Assembly: GCF_008831285.2 (NCBI RefSeq)
Contig: NC_045139.1
Location: 1,284,204-1,348,203, forward strand
Direction of reading: 5' to 3'
Length of the DNA stretch: 64,000 bases
From: Nymphaea colorata
Lineage: Eukaryota > Streptophyta > Magnoliopsida > Nymphaeales > Nymphaeaceae
A model generated the notes under the pieces. That model searched no databases. It was not told where the DNA came from and was given only the letters and a program-made list of their open reading frames with translations. Position 1 is the first letter of the stretch. Each line of letters starts with the position of its first letter. Shown here one piece after another: positions 46,062-58,654 of this stretch. A program made the translations under genes and the position numbers.

Positions 46062-46356
46062 CTTGATATTTGTTTAAAACCAAAACAGTTCAATCATATA
46101 TTCAATTTGAATCATATATCCAATTTGAATGTGATCCATTGACGACTTTGTGTTTATCCTAAAAACGAGATTTTTGAACATTGCTACATAAAAGAGACTA
46201 AGAGAAAAAGAGAGCGAGAGAGAGAAAGAACCGATAAAATAGGAATGCAAAACAAAATTTGAAAACCAAGAATTAAACACAAAAACGAAATAGAAGAATG
46301 AAATATACAATACAACAGCTTGATATTTATTTAAATCAAAGCAGTTCAATCATATA
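46062..46356 (-). mobile_element. Second LINE 3' tail flanked by ~38-bp direct repeats
   Basis: 46195-46320 on the minus strand repeats the 3' tail of the 44301-44640 element (TATTTCATTCTTCTATTTCG, GTTTTCAAATTTTG, TTTTATCGGTTCTTTCTCTC). It is flanked by imperfect direct repeats CTTGATATTTGTTTAAAACC (46062) and CTTGATATTTATTTAAATC (46320), each followed by AGTTCAATCATATA. The repeats are longer than a normal target-site duplication. Confidence 0.5.
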
Positions 46357-46379
46357 TCATATAGTATGTTTGACTTTGA

Positions 46380-47640
46380 ACCAAAAGGTCTTGGGTTCAA
46401 CTCCCAATGTGCTTGCTTCTCTTAACCATGGAAGAGAGAGAAAGAAAAAGAGGAGCTAATTGGGGTAGAGGAGACCCATCCTGTTGAAGGCAAAAGAGCA
46501 TTGCTTATAAAGCTGGGCATCGGGCCGATCTAGCCCAGCTTGACTACCCAAAACTTGGGTTCATGCTCAGCTTGGTTAAAATAAAAAATATATACTAAAA
46601 TAATGTATATATATATATATATATATATATGCTAATAAAGTAAGTTATTGGGTCTAGCCAAGGCGGCCCAATCCAGTCCGACAACTTATGGAGCCGGCCA
46701 TGAGGCCCACGAGCTGGAGTCGGGCCGGGTAATGCCGAGCTTTAATTGCTTAGGTATTGAATGAAAGGTGTAACTTGCCAGATAATAAAAGTAGCGATCT
46801 GAGGCTCAAAGTGGGTACAACAAGGGCAGCTTTCTTTCACCTTTCGGTACCTTTTAAATTATTAAGGGCAATTTTGTCATTTTCAAAATAGTGTTTGCGT
46901 TCTCCTTATAGAAGGACTTCTTTGGACCGTCTTGTTGACTTCAATCCGATGGACAGTGAACCCTCGGATTGCATCTGCTGTGAGATTTTTTGTTTCAGTC
47001 TGGAGCTTCATTGTTGAAAGCACAAGTAGTGTGAAACAGAGAAAATCATGGCACAAAAAGTGTCGCAGATAATATATCTTACGACCTTTGCAGAAAAGGT
47101 AAAAATTGGAAAGATATTATTCTCCATGCAAATGGTGAACATAATCCAACTATATTCCCTAAATTAAAAATACATTTCTTAAGAACATATCCTTTGAAGC
47201 TACAATATCTTCTAAGTATTGGTAGACTAAAAAAAATGCAGAGACATGTAGATTATCTTAAATTATTATATATATAATTATACATTTTTATTATAACTAA
47301 TTATATTTTTATATTAAAAATATTTTTAAATATTAATTAAGCTTAACCTAAGCTTAGGTTTCAAGTAATTGAGTGACGAGTCGAGCTTATAGGCTGCGGC
47401 TAGGTCCAAATTTTGTAGTCTCATCCGGTAATCATGAAAAAGTGTAGGGATAAAGTTGTCATGAAAAGTTTACACGGCATCCTCTGTCCACATCGGACAC
47501 CGCCGATTCGGTGGAAAACGACGCGGACGAATTCCTGAGAAGGACATAAATTTACCAAAAAAAAAAGAAAATCGAATTTTAAAATATAAAAAAAACAAAA
47601 GAGAGCGCGGCGAATAACTGCAGAAATATTATTATTAAAA
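46380..47640. other. Intergenic DNA upstream of the second DUF642 gene
   Basis: 46390-46420 has GGTCTTGGGTTCAACTCCCA, a B-box-like motif without a full tRNA. An (AT)n run lies at 46604-46630. 46640-46745 is a GGGCCGGGTAATGCC / AGCTTGACTACCC-type dispersed repeat. 47260-47340 is almost pure A/T. Confidence 0.5.
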
Positions 47641-47884
47641 AATTAGCATGTTAAAAAATTAAAGAAAAGGAGAAAAAGAAAAGCAAAAGGGAGAGTCAGA
47701 GAGTGGCAGAGTGAGAATAAAAAGCGAAGCTTCTTTCCTTTCACTCGCTCACTCACTGCGAGAGAGAGAGAGAGGAGAACAGAGGAGAGAGCATTTTCAG
47801 GCGGAAGCTCCATCCAGCGGGAGATTTCTTCGAGCAGCCGGAAGTTTTCAGAGGAGGAGCTTTTGCCGTCTGCGGCTTCTTGGA

Positions 47885-50800
47885 ATGGCTCGGTTCCTCC
47901 TGGCGTTTCTGCTCGCGGTCCCCTGGATTCTAGCATCGGCCGATGACGGTGAGTTTTCATCCGATTTTTCTGCAAGAAATTTTTGTTTGCCTGAAAATGC
48001 GGCACTTTTTCTTGCATTTCCCTGCTTTTCGAGTTTAGAGTGATCGATCTTGGTGTTTTCCTTTTCCCTTTGATGATCGCTGAGATTTAGGGTTCAAGTT
48101 TTTAATTTGTGAGTGTTCCTGATGATGACGCCTCTGTTTCAGCTCAGGAAATGAAGATTATCTTTATCGTTGAGATAATTGCCTTTGAATCTGGCATTTC
48201 CTGTGAGAAATATGTTTGACGGATAACTCTCGTTTTTAAGTGTCGGCGAAGATAGATAATGCGGTTTTTTTTCCCTGGAGAATATAATTTTTGTTTAATT
48301 TTAGACAAAAATGATGAAAGAATTACTTAGCTGGAAGCCTAGAACTAGAAATAATTTCTTGTATTAAATGGACTACGGAAATAACTGATTATATTTTTGA
48401 AATTAAATTTATTCATTAATTTCTTAGCTTATGTTTAAGTTTCGCGTAGATATGTTCCTACCTGCTGGCTCATCAAAAGATTTGAAGTCCAGTATTCTTT
48501 TGCGTAGATATGTTTCTACCTGCTGGCTTATCAAAAGATTTGAAGTCCAGTATTCTTTTGGACCATTTGAACAATTTTTTTCCCCTCTTCCCGATTACTA
48601 GTTTCACTTTCAGTTGCCCCTACTTAGGCTTTCTTTAGTTATTTTCGTTTTTCTTTCTTTTGCATTCAGAAGAGTGCATCTCTCACTTTGCTTTTCCTGA
48701 ATTTCTTGTAGACATGCTTATTTATTTTTTTGCCTCCTAAACCCGGAGATTCGGAAAGCGGATCCAGGGCTCGTTTTTCTTCGCTACTTTCTTCCTTTTT
48801 GAATCGCAACGTCTTTTATGCGGTTCACCTTATTCTTGGTGATGACCAAAATAGGCGCACTTATCTGCAGGACTAAAAAATTTGTCGAATAAATTCCTTT
48901 GCTTCTATAGATTATTTTATTAGTAACTGTTCTATGTTGGTCTGTCGTTTTTCTTTTGCCGGAGCGTGCTCCTGTCCCTTCACATCGTCAGTCAATTTCT
49001 ATTTTTGTTTTTTAACTGTTTAACTTTTATTTTAACTATTGCTCCAGGCAACGTCGTGTTACGGCGGTCAAATTCTCTTGGATTCTTCGTTCCTCACGCG
49101 CTTTCTTTGTCCGGGGTCCTGTAGCTCGAGTTTGACCTCTTTCTGTCCGCATTCCTTTCTCTGTTCCAAGTATCTTGTTATTCGCCCATGACTCGCAAGT
49201 GACTATTGTTTAAGAAAATAAAAAGGCTTAAGGGTCTGTTTTGTTATTATGACACTCTTAGCAAACCAGGTTTTGTCAAAACCTGGTTAGGAAATCAATT
49301 TTGTAAACTTTGTTTAGATGTTTGGATGTCAAGTGAAAAACTTAGTTTATAGACAAAAATAAGTTTTACATGAAAAGCTTGAGAGGCAGGTTTTTCGAGC
49401 CCTTTATGCAGACCAGATTTTGACAAAAACTAGTTTTAATGTCATCCAAACATTCTTGAAATGGTGTTTTGAAAAACAACTAGGCTTTGAGAGTCAAAAC
49501 CTGGTTTTAGTTTGTCATCCAAACACCCTCTAAATATTATTGGTATTCTGAAATTTTGCCATAGCTTCAACGCGATTGTTTAAGAAACATGTTGAACCGA
49601 AATCAGGCATCTTCCGGAGCTAACTTTTTGAGAGCCTAGAGTTTTCACAAAACGAAACGTCACTAAATTCGCCATAACACCACACATACATTGGAGACAC
49701 ACACATTGGAGAGTCAGGGATTCTTGGCCAACAGTAAATTTAAATTTTAGAGGGCACTCACATATAAATAAGTAAAAATTGATAAATTACCAATATACAA
49801 ACAAATAATGTAAAAGGTTATAAATAAGACAATTTTTTGGGCTGGTGTGGGTATACCCCACGTCAGTACCAACGTGCCTTCACACGCACAGACACACACC
49901 CCTCTCGATCTGGTTTCTTCTGAGAGAATCCTTGATTCAAGCAAGGGAATCAAAACAATAAAAAAGTTTCGGCCGGACAAGGTATGGGATTTAACCCACG
50001 CCCCCCTAACAGAGGGCATGGACAAGGTACGGTTAGGTTGGTCGGAACTCATTGGACTTACTCGGACCGAGTTTCTGAAGTATCCTGCACAATTTTACGA
50101 AAGTCACTGCTTTATTTTTACGACATTAGTGGGACATCTAACTGGATTGAATTCAGTGACACCGTTCGAACATTGATTTGGTCTACATCCTTCATCGATT
50201 TCTATGTGCTGGTGACATTCGTTCGACATATGCTTCCAATTTGTGGCCGGTAATTGACGCTCTTTATGACTGCAGGCCTGCTCACGAACGGAAATTTTGA
50301 GACGCCACCGCCCAATGGCTTTCCAAACGGTGGTTTGGAGGTAGCTGATGTCTTGATCCCGGGGTGGCGAACCAACGGAACGGTGGAGTTGGTCCAGTCT
50401 GGGCAGAGGCAGGGTAGCATGATCTTAATTGTGCCCGAGGGGTCTCATGCTGCGAGGCTTGGCAATGATGCGGAGATTGGGCAGTCTCTAAATCTCGAGA
50501 AGGGTTCCACTTACGCCGTTACTTTTAGTGCGGCTAGGACGTGTGCACAGCTCGAGTCCCTTAACATATCCATCCCACCGGTCTCTTCTCAGACTGTTGA
50601 TCTTCAGACTCTCTACAGCGTCCATGGATGGGACTCATATGCCTGGGGGTTCATTGCAAATACTGCAAATGATTATTTGGCATTTCGGAACCCCGGAATG
50701 GAGGATGATCCCACATGTGGGCCTATTCTTGACAACATTGCCATAAAGCAAATTACCACACCAGAGAAACCCAAAGGTATCGACTCCTTTCTTGCTTTCT

Positions 50801-51794
50801 GATGTTTTTTTCTTTATGTCATGAATGTCAGATGATTCCAAATTGGCTTACGTATTTAGGTGCAGAGGAGAGGAATATTGGTTTCGAAAGCTGGAATTCA
50901 CAAACTTGGCATGCTTCATTTGAAATGTAGTTTATGATCCTATAGTTATACCTTGTAGAGAACGTTATTCCTCTCCTAACGAGATCATCTGATTTGGTGA
51001 ACTTGAAGACATTAGATTGTGAATAGTTCACAGATAGAGAACCCCGTTGCTCTTCTAACAAAGTTATCTGGCTTGTCATGTGAATCCAAATTGGGTGGTC
51101 ATGCTTTTTGAATATGCCTTTTATGAGTTCATCTTAGTTGTCAATATAGAGCACTTCTCACCGTCTTCTGCTTTTACACTTTGCTTCAGACAATGCTGTT
51201 GTCAATGGTGATTTTGAAGAAGGCCCATGGATGTTCCGCAATGTATCACTAGGAGTCTTGCTCCCAAACAACCTCGACGCAGAAACCTCTGCGCTACCTG
51301 GGTGGACTGTGGAATCCAACAGGGCCGTCCGGTACGTTGACTCCTATCACTACTCTGTGCCTCAAGGAAAACGCGCCGTCGAATTGCTCTCTGGCAAAGA
51401 AGGCATCATATCTCAGATGATTGAAACCTCGCCGGAGAAGCGTTACACCCTCGCTTTCTCCGTAGGAGATGCCGGGGATTCATGCCAGCAGCCACTGGCA
51501 GTAACAGCATTTGCCGGCGACCAGGCAATGAACATACATTATGCGCCCATGGGCAACATGACCTACCAGCCGGCCAACCTCTCATTCACTGCCAGGGCCG
51601 AGAGGACGCGGATTGCATTCTACAGTGTGTACTACAACACGCGCACAGACGACCACAGCTCACTCTGCGGTCCGGTGGTCGACGATGTTCGAGTGTGGGA
51701 AGCATCGGGAGCAGCGGCCGGCCGTCAGGGTGGTGGGGCTCTGCTGCTTGGCCTTGTGGTGTATATGGTTTTCAGCTTGTGTTTTGGTATGTGA
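47885..51794 (+). CDS. DUF642 cell-wall protein with C-terminal hydrophobic tail, 389 aa
   Basis: Three exons: 47885-47948, 50276-50776 and 51190-51794, with phase-1 GT-AG introns of 2327 and 413 bp (1170 nt; 389 residues and stop). The intron positions equal those of the DUF642 gene at 26914-29515. Residues 1-19 (MARFLLAFLLAVPWILASA) are a signal peptide. The first module starts GLLTNGNFETPP (residue 22) and has PEGSHAARLGNDAEIGQSL, SAARTCAQLE and CGPILDNIAI. The second starts AVVNGDFEEGPW and has PQGKRAVELLSGKEG, VGDAGDSCQQ and CGPVVDDVRVW. After it comes a small-residue linker (ASGAAAGRQGGG) and a hydrophobic end (ALLLGLVVYMVFSLCFGM), as expected for a GPI-anchor signal. Some Arabidopsis DUF642 members are predicted to be GPI-anchored. 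Likely site: cell surface or wall. The first intron contains a foldback element and a 58-bp duplication. Confidence 0.93.
48444..48559. repeat. Tandem duplication 2 x 58 bp in DUF642 intron 1
   Basis: Units start at 48444 and 48502 (GCGTAGATATGTT(C/T)CTACC) and differ at only two or three sites, indicating a recent duplication. Confidence 0.9.
49240..49535. mobile_element. MITE-like foldback element in DUF642 intron 1
   Basis: The left end GGGTCTGTTTTG...CCAGGTTTTGTC and right end (reverse complement) GGGTGTTTGGATGAC...CCAGGTTTTGAC are related terminal inverted repeats, with CCAAAC/GTTTGG blocks inside. This fits a non-autonomous hAT-type element of about 295 bp. No clear 8-bp target duplication could be assigned. 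Confidence 0.55.
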
Positions 51795-51799
51795 GCTTA

Positions 51800-52910
51800 G
51801 TTCCTTCTCAAGTGGTGTTAGCATTCGTGGAAGGTGTGGATGCGGGGCATTTTATGGTACTTGCAGCAGGTGTTTTGGGTTCTTCCTGGCTCAGTTTGGC
51901 TCATGGCAACCGTGGGCTCCGGGCTAAGGATGTTAGAAGGTTTTTGTTGTGGTTTACTGCCTTGCTTTAAGAAACCATGTCTAGGGCTAGTGAAGGGCGA
52001 TGTGCATATGAGCATCTATATGGGTGTTTTGAATGTTTTTGTGGGCCTTAATTTCCACACGCTGCCAGTAGGCTGTTTAACGAACCGAAGGAACTGAACG
52101 CTGCATCGAACTCTCGGCTCATGTTCAATCACTAGTCCAGCTCAGTCACTTAATAGTAAACATGGCTTGTTCGGGCTTGTCGTGCGAACTGTTTGTTTCA
52201 TTAACATAACAAAACCTAACTTGTTCAGGCATGAAGTTGTGAGTGTGAATTAACAGAAGTGAGATCAAGCATAATTTAATCTTGAAAAGTTTTTTTTTTT
52301 TTGGTTGCTTATGGTAATTTTATATGAACTGAAATAAACTTTTAAAAAATGAATTTAGTCGAGAATTTCAACTATGCTAAAAAAAGGTTAACACCAGACC
52401 GAGAAAAGCGCCAAAGAGCTTCCTTTTCATGGAAACAGAGCCGGACAGCAATGCTATGCAAACCAAATTGGAAAATATAATTAAGCAAAAAGTTAGGTAG
52501 AGAAAGCACTATTACATGTCAAGCCCTAACAAAAATCCAAAACGTACATGCAACATATGACATGCGGAAATTCTGAACACCGTTTACCAATATAAATGAG
52601 GTGCTGGGCAATAGATTGTTGGAATTCTGGGGTGAAGGAAGGCTGCTCTTTCCTCCAATATCTTGCCTGTTTGCCCTTGTTTATTGGAAAATTGTCTATC
52701 AGGAAACTGTGATGAACTCAGAAAGAAGATCTCTGATTGGTTTGCGGAATGGAAATGGCGGGCATTATCACAGCTGGTAAAGCATATGTGGTTAAACACG
52801 TGCTTAATCAGATTTTAGATCTTTGGACTATGGCTTTGAAGACATCGATGTTATTGGTCATACAATTCATTGAGAAAGACTGCAATAGATTCTGATGGGT
52901 GTTTGCGAGA
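51800..52910. other. 3' flank of DUF642 gene and intergenic DNA
   Basis: 51800-52000 probably contains the 3' UTR. 52080-52215 has CGAACTCTCGGCTC/TTGTTCGGGCTTG blocks of a dispersed repeat. No other gene is supported. Confidence 0.4.
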
Positions 52911-52914
52911 GATG

Positions 52915-53118
52915 ATGCTACCCATTTTCGCTGTCCCTAGGGTTCAAAGCTGCTTTGGGATCTGGATGGTTTATAGTAGACCCTTTAACTCGAGTGTTGC
53001 AGCATACCCACTGTTTCCAGTCTCTAGCATTAGCACCCACGAGAACCAAACTGAGGATGCATCATCAGCATGACCTATCCACCTGACTAGCTATGTTATG
53101 CACTTCGGGGGCTAGATG
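52915..53118 (-). mobile_element. SINE-like element, copy B
   Basis: Minus-strand head GCCCCCGAAGTGCATAAC, then ATAGCTAGTCAGGTGG (A-box-like), CAGTTTGGTTCTCGTGG (B-box-like), GAGTTAAAGGGT and GCAGCTTTGAACCCTAGGG. It parallels copy A block by block and shares its 3' body with copy D. Confidence 0.6.
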
Positions 53119-54645
53119 TTGAGCTTTTGAACTTGTGCAAGTTTAACCAAGCACAATATTCACTTGGTGTTCAGGATGTGTCTGGCAAATTCTTGTTGAG
53201 CCAGATTCATGAGAAGAAAGTAATTGGAGACTGACAGTTTGTGGTCTTGCAAGGCAAGAGTGAGGGCGTCGAGGGCTTGGAAAAGGCCGCTTTGGGGGCT
53301 GGGAGGAGATCAGTTGCATGATCAGATGGAGAAAAGTGACTTTCTGGTCTAAAAATTGTAGGTGGGGGTTGTTGATGTATCTCCTTAATAAGGGGTCTTA
53401 ATTTTATCTGAGATGAGTTTGGTGATAAGGCTGGGTGCTGGCCAGGCCGCTGACGGGTACCTGGTACCTGGCTGACTTGAGCTCGGAAAAAGGGGTACCG
53501 GGCCGGCCCGATATGCCTGGGTGGGCCCGTTAATGTTGAAGCGACCAAGCACCTTTTAGTTGGCTTCCTGAATTATTCCTTTCCTTCAACGGCTCCGTAT
53601 TGGTCAGTGCAGGGCTGTATTAACCAATATAGGCTGATTTTAGCCGATGCGTGCATTATTTATGTGGGCTGACATGCTAAAGAACCCACTTTGAGCCTTC
53701 CTATCATTTCATTCTCCTCTTGATCCTCTGTGCATCTGCCAACATGCATCGATTCCTACTGTTAGATCTTACCTGGTACTATTAGATCAATAGTTCTCCT
53801 TGAAAAATTTGCAGAAAAATACAGTGAAAGGGAAGGGCAAAATTCGGTTTCTTGATCAACTACTGCTTTTCATGCTTCAGAAAGATGTTCTTGTGATTTA
53901 TGCTTGGTTTTGAATCTTTTTTTTTTTTCAAATTAAAACATGTTTTTGTAAAGCTTTCGGATATTAGCGTGCTGTTGAGAAATTTTCAGAAGTTGTTTCA
54001 TAGTAGGTTTGCGTTCTTATAAATTGATATAAACATGAACCTTATAATGAATGGTTTGTATTGTATGTCTCTACAGCTTTCACCCCTAACCATGACTAAC
54101 CTGAACCTAGGAGCTGCATGGGTCTGAAATTCACATATATACTCATAATGGATGCATGGGAGCTCGATCTAATGTGGGTGCAAAATTATTTGTCAAACAA
54201 CATTAGGACAGCCTATAAATAAGATCTTTGGCACAAAAATGCATCTCTCTCTCGGATACGAACACACACACATTTTAAAGTTTGAGTCTTATCTTAATAG
54301 TATTAAGTAAAATAGATTAACAAGATCTTCGATCTTCATACAAGAACTGCCTGGTTTTAGTTCCCAAGATGCCAATGTCTATCTCTGAGAACAGGGGCGT
54401 GGTTGGTCGACTTGGGTAATGCGCCTATTTAGCTACTATGAGCAGATTTTCTCCACAATTTAAAATTTTAATCAATTAATGTTAATTTATTATGCTTGCC
54501 GATTTGTTCTTTAAGATGGATTATTCACCATCATCGACAAGATGTAAGTCATGCTCGAGAAAAGTGTCTACTTGATCTACAATCAATTGGCACCCACTAT
54601 GTTGGGATAATGCATGCTAAAACCATGTACTTCATTTCTATCATG

Positions 54646-54735
<90 letters not shown>

Positions 54736-56013
54736 TTTAGTTCCAAGTGAGTGCATATATATATATATATATATAGAATTATATGTTGCTAAAAACCATT
54801 ACAAACGATACATTCCATTTTCGATTTATAATATACATTCCATTATTGTTCATTCATACATATCAAGAACTTGCACTTGGCCTTTTTTAAATTGGTCTTT
54901 AAGGCAAGTCCCTAACGTGGGTGAACTGCATGTTGTAGCTCTCCTTCCTTCTCTCTTTCGTTCCCTGGACGGACTACAACAAAAAGATGTCAAAATCAGC
55001 ACTGTACCTAATGTAAGCATATCAAAACAAAACAGTACTAATTCTAAACAGTGCTGACTCCTCAAGGAAGAGATGGGTCACCAACCACTTCTACTGATTT
55101 GTTTCGGTGGAACAAATCAGTGTATATTTTTCTTATTTTTTGTGTTTTTCATTTTCTATTCCCTTGGTTTCCAGAGAAAGTTAATTGTCTTTTCTTTGAG
55201 TTTTCGTTCATTGTGATATTTTACCATGTTGGGAACAGTATCAAGTCCCTTTTCCACTGAAAAAGAAAAGTAATGTGCATATGATAACATAAACTATGTT
55301 AAACTTTCTTTTAATTCAAATATTTGATAAGGAATTGAGAAATTAATTTCTTTTTTTTTGTTTTAAGTCAGTCAGGTTTTTTCACTGCCCAACAAAAGAC
55401 CGAAGGCCCGACCCAACCCCTCGTCCTTCTATAATACAGGGCCTGTTTTCGATGTTTTGGGGAACCATTCCTCACATCGCTTCAGTATGTGTGTGTAAGT
55501 GACTAATTTTTGCAGCACAAATAGTTGACGCTGCGAGGATTCAAAATGAAAATGGGCTGCCTACACCAACCTCCTCAAGGACAACTTCAGTCTTTCTTTT
55601 CCTTTTTCTCCAGTGTAACTGAATGGCATTTTTCTACCTCATTTTGTGGTTCACCTGAGCAATTTCTAAAAAATTTGCACATTTATCATCAATGTTTGAA
55701 GACGAAGACATATAAATTCAAAAATAGCATATGTACATTTATACGAAGTGATTCCGCTATAATATAAATTTAAAGCTAAATGGAAGTTTTACTTAAAGAT
55801 GGCAGTAGGAGGGGCCAGGCATATTGGCGTTTCAAAGTGCCTAAATATAACAGGTTCTCCTCCTAGCAACAGGCTTTTCTGCAATTAGTAGCTGATAACC
55901 TTTAACTAGTAAATAATCGTTTTCCTTCAGAAGTGAAACAAATTTTTCCCTCAAAGATGTGGTTTTCAAAATAGCGTTGTTTCACTTCTTGTTTTCTGGT
56001 GGTTCAGGTCTGC

Positions 56014-56056
<43 letters not shown>

Positions 56057-58600
56057 TTAAAATTCTGTGGATATATAAGTTAAAATTCTGTGGTGATCTG
56101 GGCCTCAGTCTGTCCAATCATGGTTGACAGATGCAATACACAGGTGGGCATGATTAAACATACCACCCGGATGCAATGCAATGCAATGTATCAGGTGGTC
56201 CGTCTGTGCATTGAGAGACCAGACCAGACGATTTTTCCATCCATATTTCCCTTTCGAAACCCATTTTTTTGGACAAGAAAAGATGAGCTGGAGGTTCGAG
56301 AAGAAATCAAAACAATGAAAGATCATCGACGCACTGTGTGGCTATGTTTCAGTCAACTCGCGAAGCATTCGGCTCCAGTTTTTTCTGTTGTTTTATAGAT
56401 TTTGCGTCAAAAATTTTCTGGTTAGAATGAGTATATTACACAGATCCAACCAGGGACAATCCCCACTGATGGGCCACGATAACAATCAAGACAAATTCTT
56501 GATACCCAACTCCCCACTTTTCTGGGTGTTGAACACAGAGACAAGATTTGTGAATCGACCTTCCTTTTTGTTTTTCTCTGCAATATTGTTTCTAAAATCA
56601 GCTTTCCCCCCCGGTTGCGTTGCTTTTGGCTTACGATTCACGAAGAGTTTAAGTTATAGATAATGAAACGGAAAGATGAAAGGAAAAGTGCCACTTCTGC
56701 TTTCCTCTGACTCCACTCAATCAGAGTTGTGATCCTCATCTTGATATCTTGGCCCTGGAGCAGCCACATGTTATTTCTGTTGTGGCAACGCAGAAGCCTC
56801 TCTTCTCTATCATTGCATAAACGTTGCAGAAAATCAATATTGCATGAAAAAGCTCTTTGTTGATCGATTTAGTGATGAATTATTGTTCTGTGGTCTCTCT
56901 GTCTCTAGCTTCTGAACCGTCATAATAAATGTTGCAGCATGTGCTTCACCATCTTGTGAAAGCCATGACAATATGAAACGATCCAAGTTCATGAACTTTG
57001 TAATGAATTATTGTCCTACGTTTTGCTGTTGCGGGGCTCACAGTATCCACTTGTCTGGTTCTTTGTGTACATGTCATCCGCTTCCCACATGACGAAAAAT
57101 GGCACCACCACACACAGAGACACAGAAAGAAGCATCCAAATGCTGGAATGAAGTGCTATAGTGCCGTGTCATTCCGGAAGCCCATTAGAGACAGCAACCT
57201 GAAAATATGACAGGTTTTACCGTGGCAGTTACAGGAGTTAGATCACTTCATTTTCTTAGTCATGGACAGGTATTGGTGCGCATGCAACCACTCAATTTCA
57301 TGCGCATAGGCACAAGCTAGAACGATAATAGACACATTTTACAAAGTAGTATCATCATAAAGTCATTTTTCTTAAGCCTCGTGCCTTTGTTCTCCTGTGA
57401 GAAAATCCCAATTTGGTTTACATGCATGTGAGATCTGCTTGAATGCTACCAGTATACACTTCTGAAAATTCCAGAAGAGGTGAACAAAGTTTTTTTTTTT
57501 CAAAAAAAAAAAGAGAAGGGACATGCAAATCAAGATTTGTATGAATGAAACATGGAAATAAAAAGGATCCACTTCAAAAAATAACTGAATATCCATCTCA
57601 GAAAGATCTGCATACAAGAACAAAGAAGACATTGCAATGTTATTGGGGTAAATTTCAAGATCAATCCTCTACGTAAAATATTTCAGTTTTGTCGTATCTG
57701 TTACTGTAAAAATATGGGCCATCAATATAATAACAAAAAGGTTACTGTAAGAAAATGGGACATATTGTTGAAACACGGACCACTCAATACAAGCAACAGA
57801 ATCCCACTCTGCAGAAAGAGCACATGTAGCGAGGAACACATGCAGTCCTTACCTGCAGAATGAGAAGAAGAAACAAACAATTTCAGCCAGATATACCAGT
57901 ATGCACTTCTCCATTATTTTTTTAGATCCCACAAATCTGAGCACTTTTCTTTTATGCCTTCAGTAAGAGCAATAAAGTACCATATACAAAGCAAACAACG
58001 AGCCAGAACATTCACATGCACAATCCCAAAGAGAACATGGTGACTTTCAAGAAACAAGAGTTCCCATATTAACAAGTTTTAAATAAGCTGTTTTGAATCT
58101 GGTTAAAAGCAGAAAGTACTCTCTCTCTCTCTCTCTCAAGGAAAGGGGAGCCATCAATTAGAAACACTGCCCTGCACCCTGAGGTTTGTGCACATATTTT
58201 TAGTTCCCACTACCTCTGGAGGAATGAAGACAGCAAATAGCCCCATAATCTCTCCTGATGACAGACAGGTAAGTAGAGAAAGGAGTCGCCATCGACTTCA
58301 ATTTCCGGGTTAAATTTGGATAATGTCACTCACAGAACTCCATTGCTTCTTGTCTTCAGCTAATCACAGCTACCATAATATTCAATGGTGATATTATCTC
58401 CACCCACAGCCACAAATATCAACTTCTTTCTTCTGCAACTCTATATCAGAAGGCACCATGCCAATTGTCAGCATAGAAACCACAAGCTGACCCAGGCCGT
58501 GTTGCCAACTTTCATCTTCATTTTTAACCTTTTTGAAAAATATACTGGCTTTTCGGCTAGCTGGTCATGGATGCTACCTGTTGAATTTAAGAAGATTAGC
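53119..58600. other. Long intergenic region, no supported gene
   Basis: (AT)n runs lie at 54648-54732, 54756-54774 and about 56018-56052. A T10-C-A11 palindrome lies near 57491-57512, and a (CT)n run near 58119-58136. Several open frames up to 113 codons (53207-53548, 54731-55057, 56090-56398) have no recognisable domains and no matching splice partners. 53440-53530 is locally GC-rich. Confidence 0.45.
54648..54732. repeat. (AT)n microsatellite, ~85 bp
   Basis: An uninterrupted alternating AT run of about 42 repeats, followed after 23 bp by a second, shorter (AT)n run at 54756-54774. Confidence 0.95.
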
Positions 58601-58654
58601 AGACCTTCAGAGCTGATATCAATGGCTTAGAAGGAATAGACAGAGCAACAAGCA

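Noticed and set aside
46375-46410. tRNA gene suggested by GGGTTCAACTCCC
   Set aside because: No acceptor stem or anticodon arm could be formed around it. It is likely a SINE relic or chance.
53207-53548. 113-codon minus frame rich in Pro and Ser
   Set aside because: No recognisable family, promoter or splice partner; the local GC-rich composition explains the open frame.
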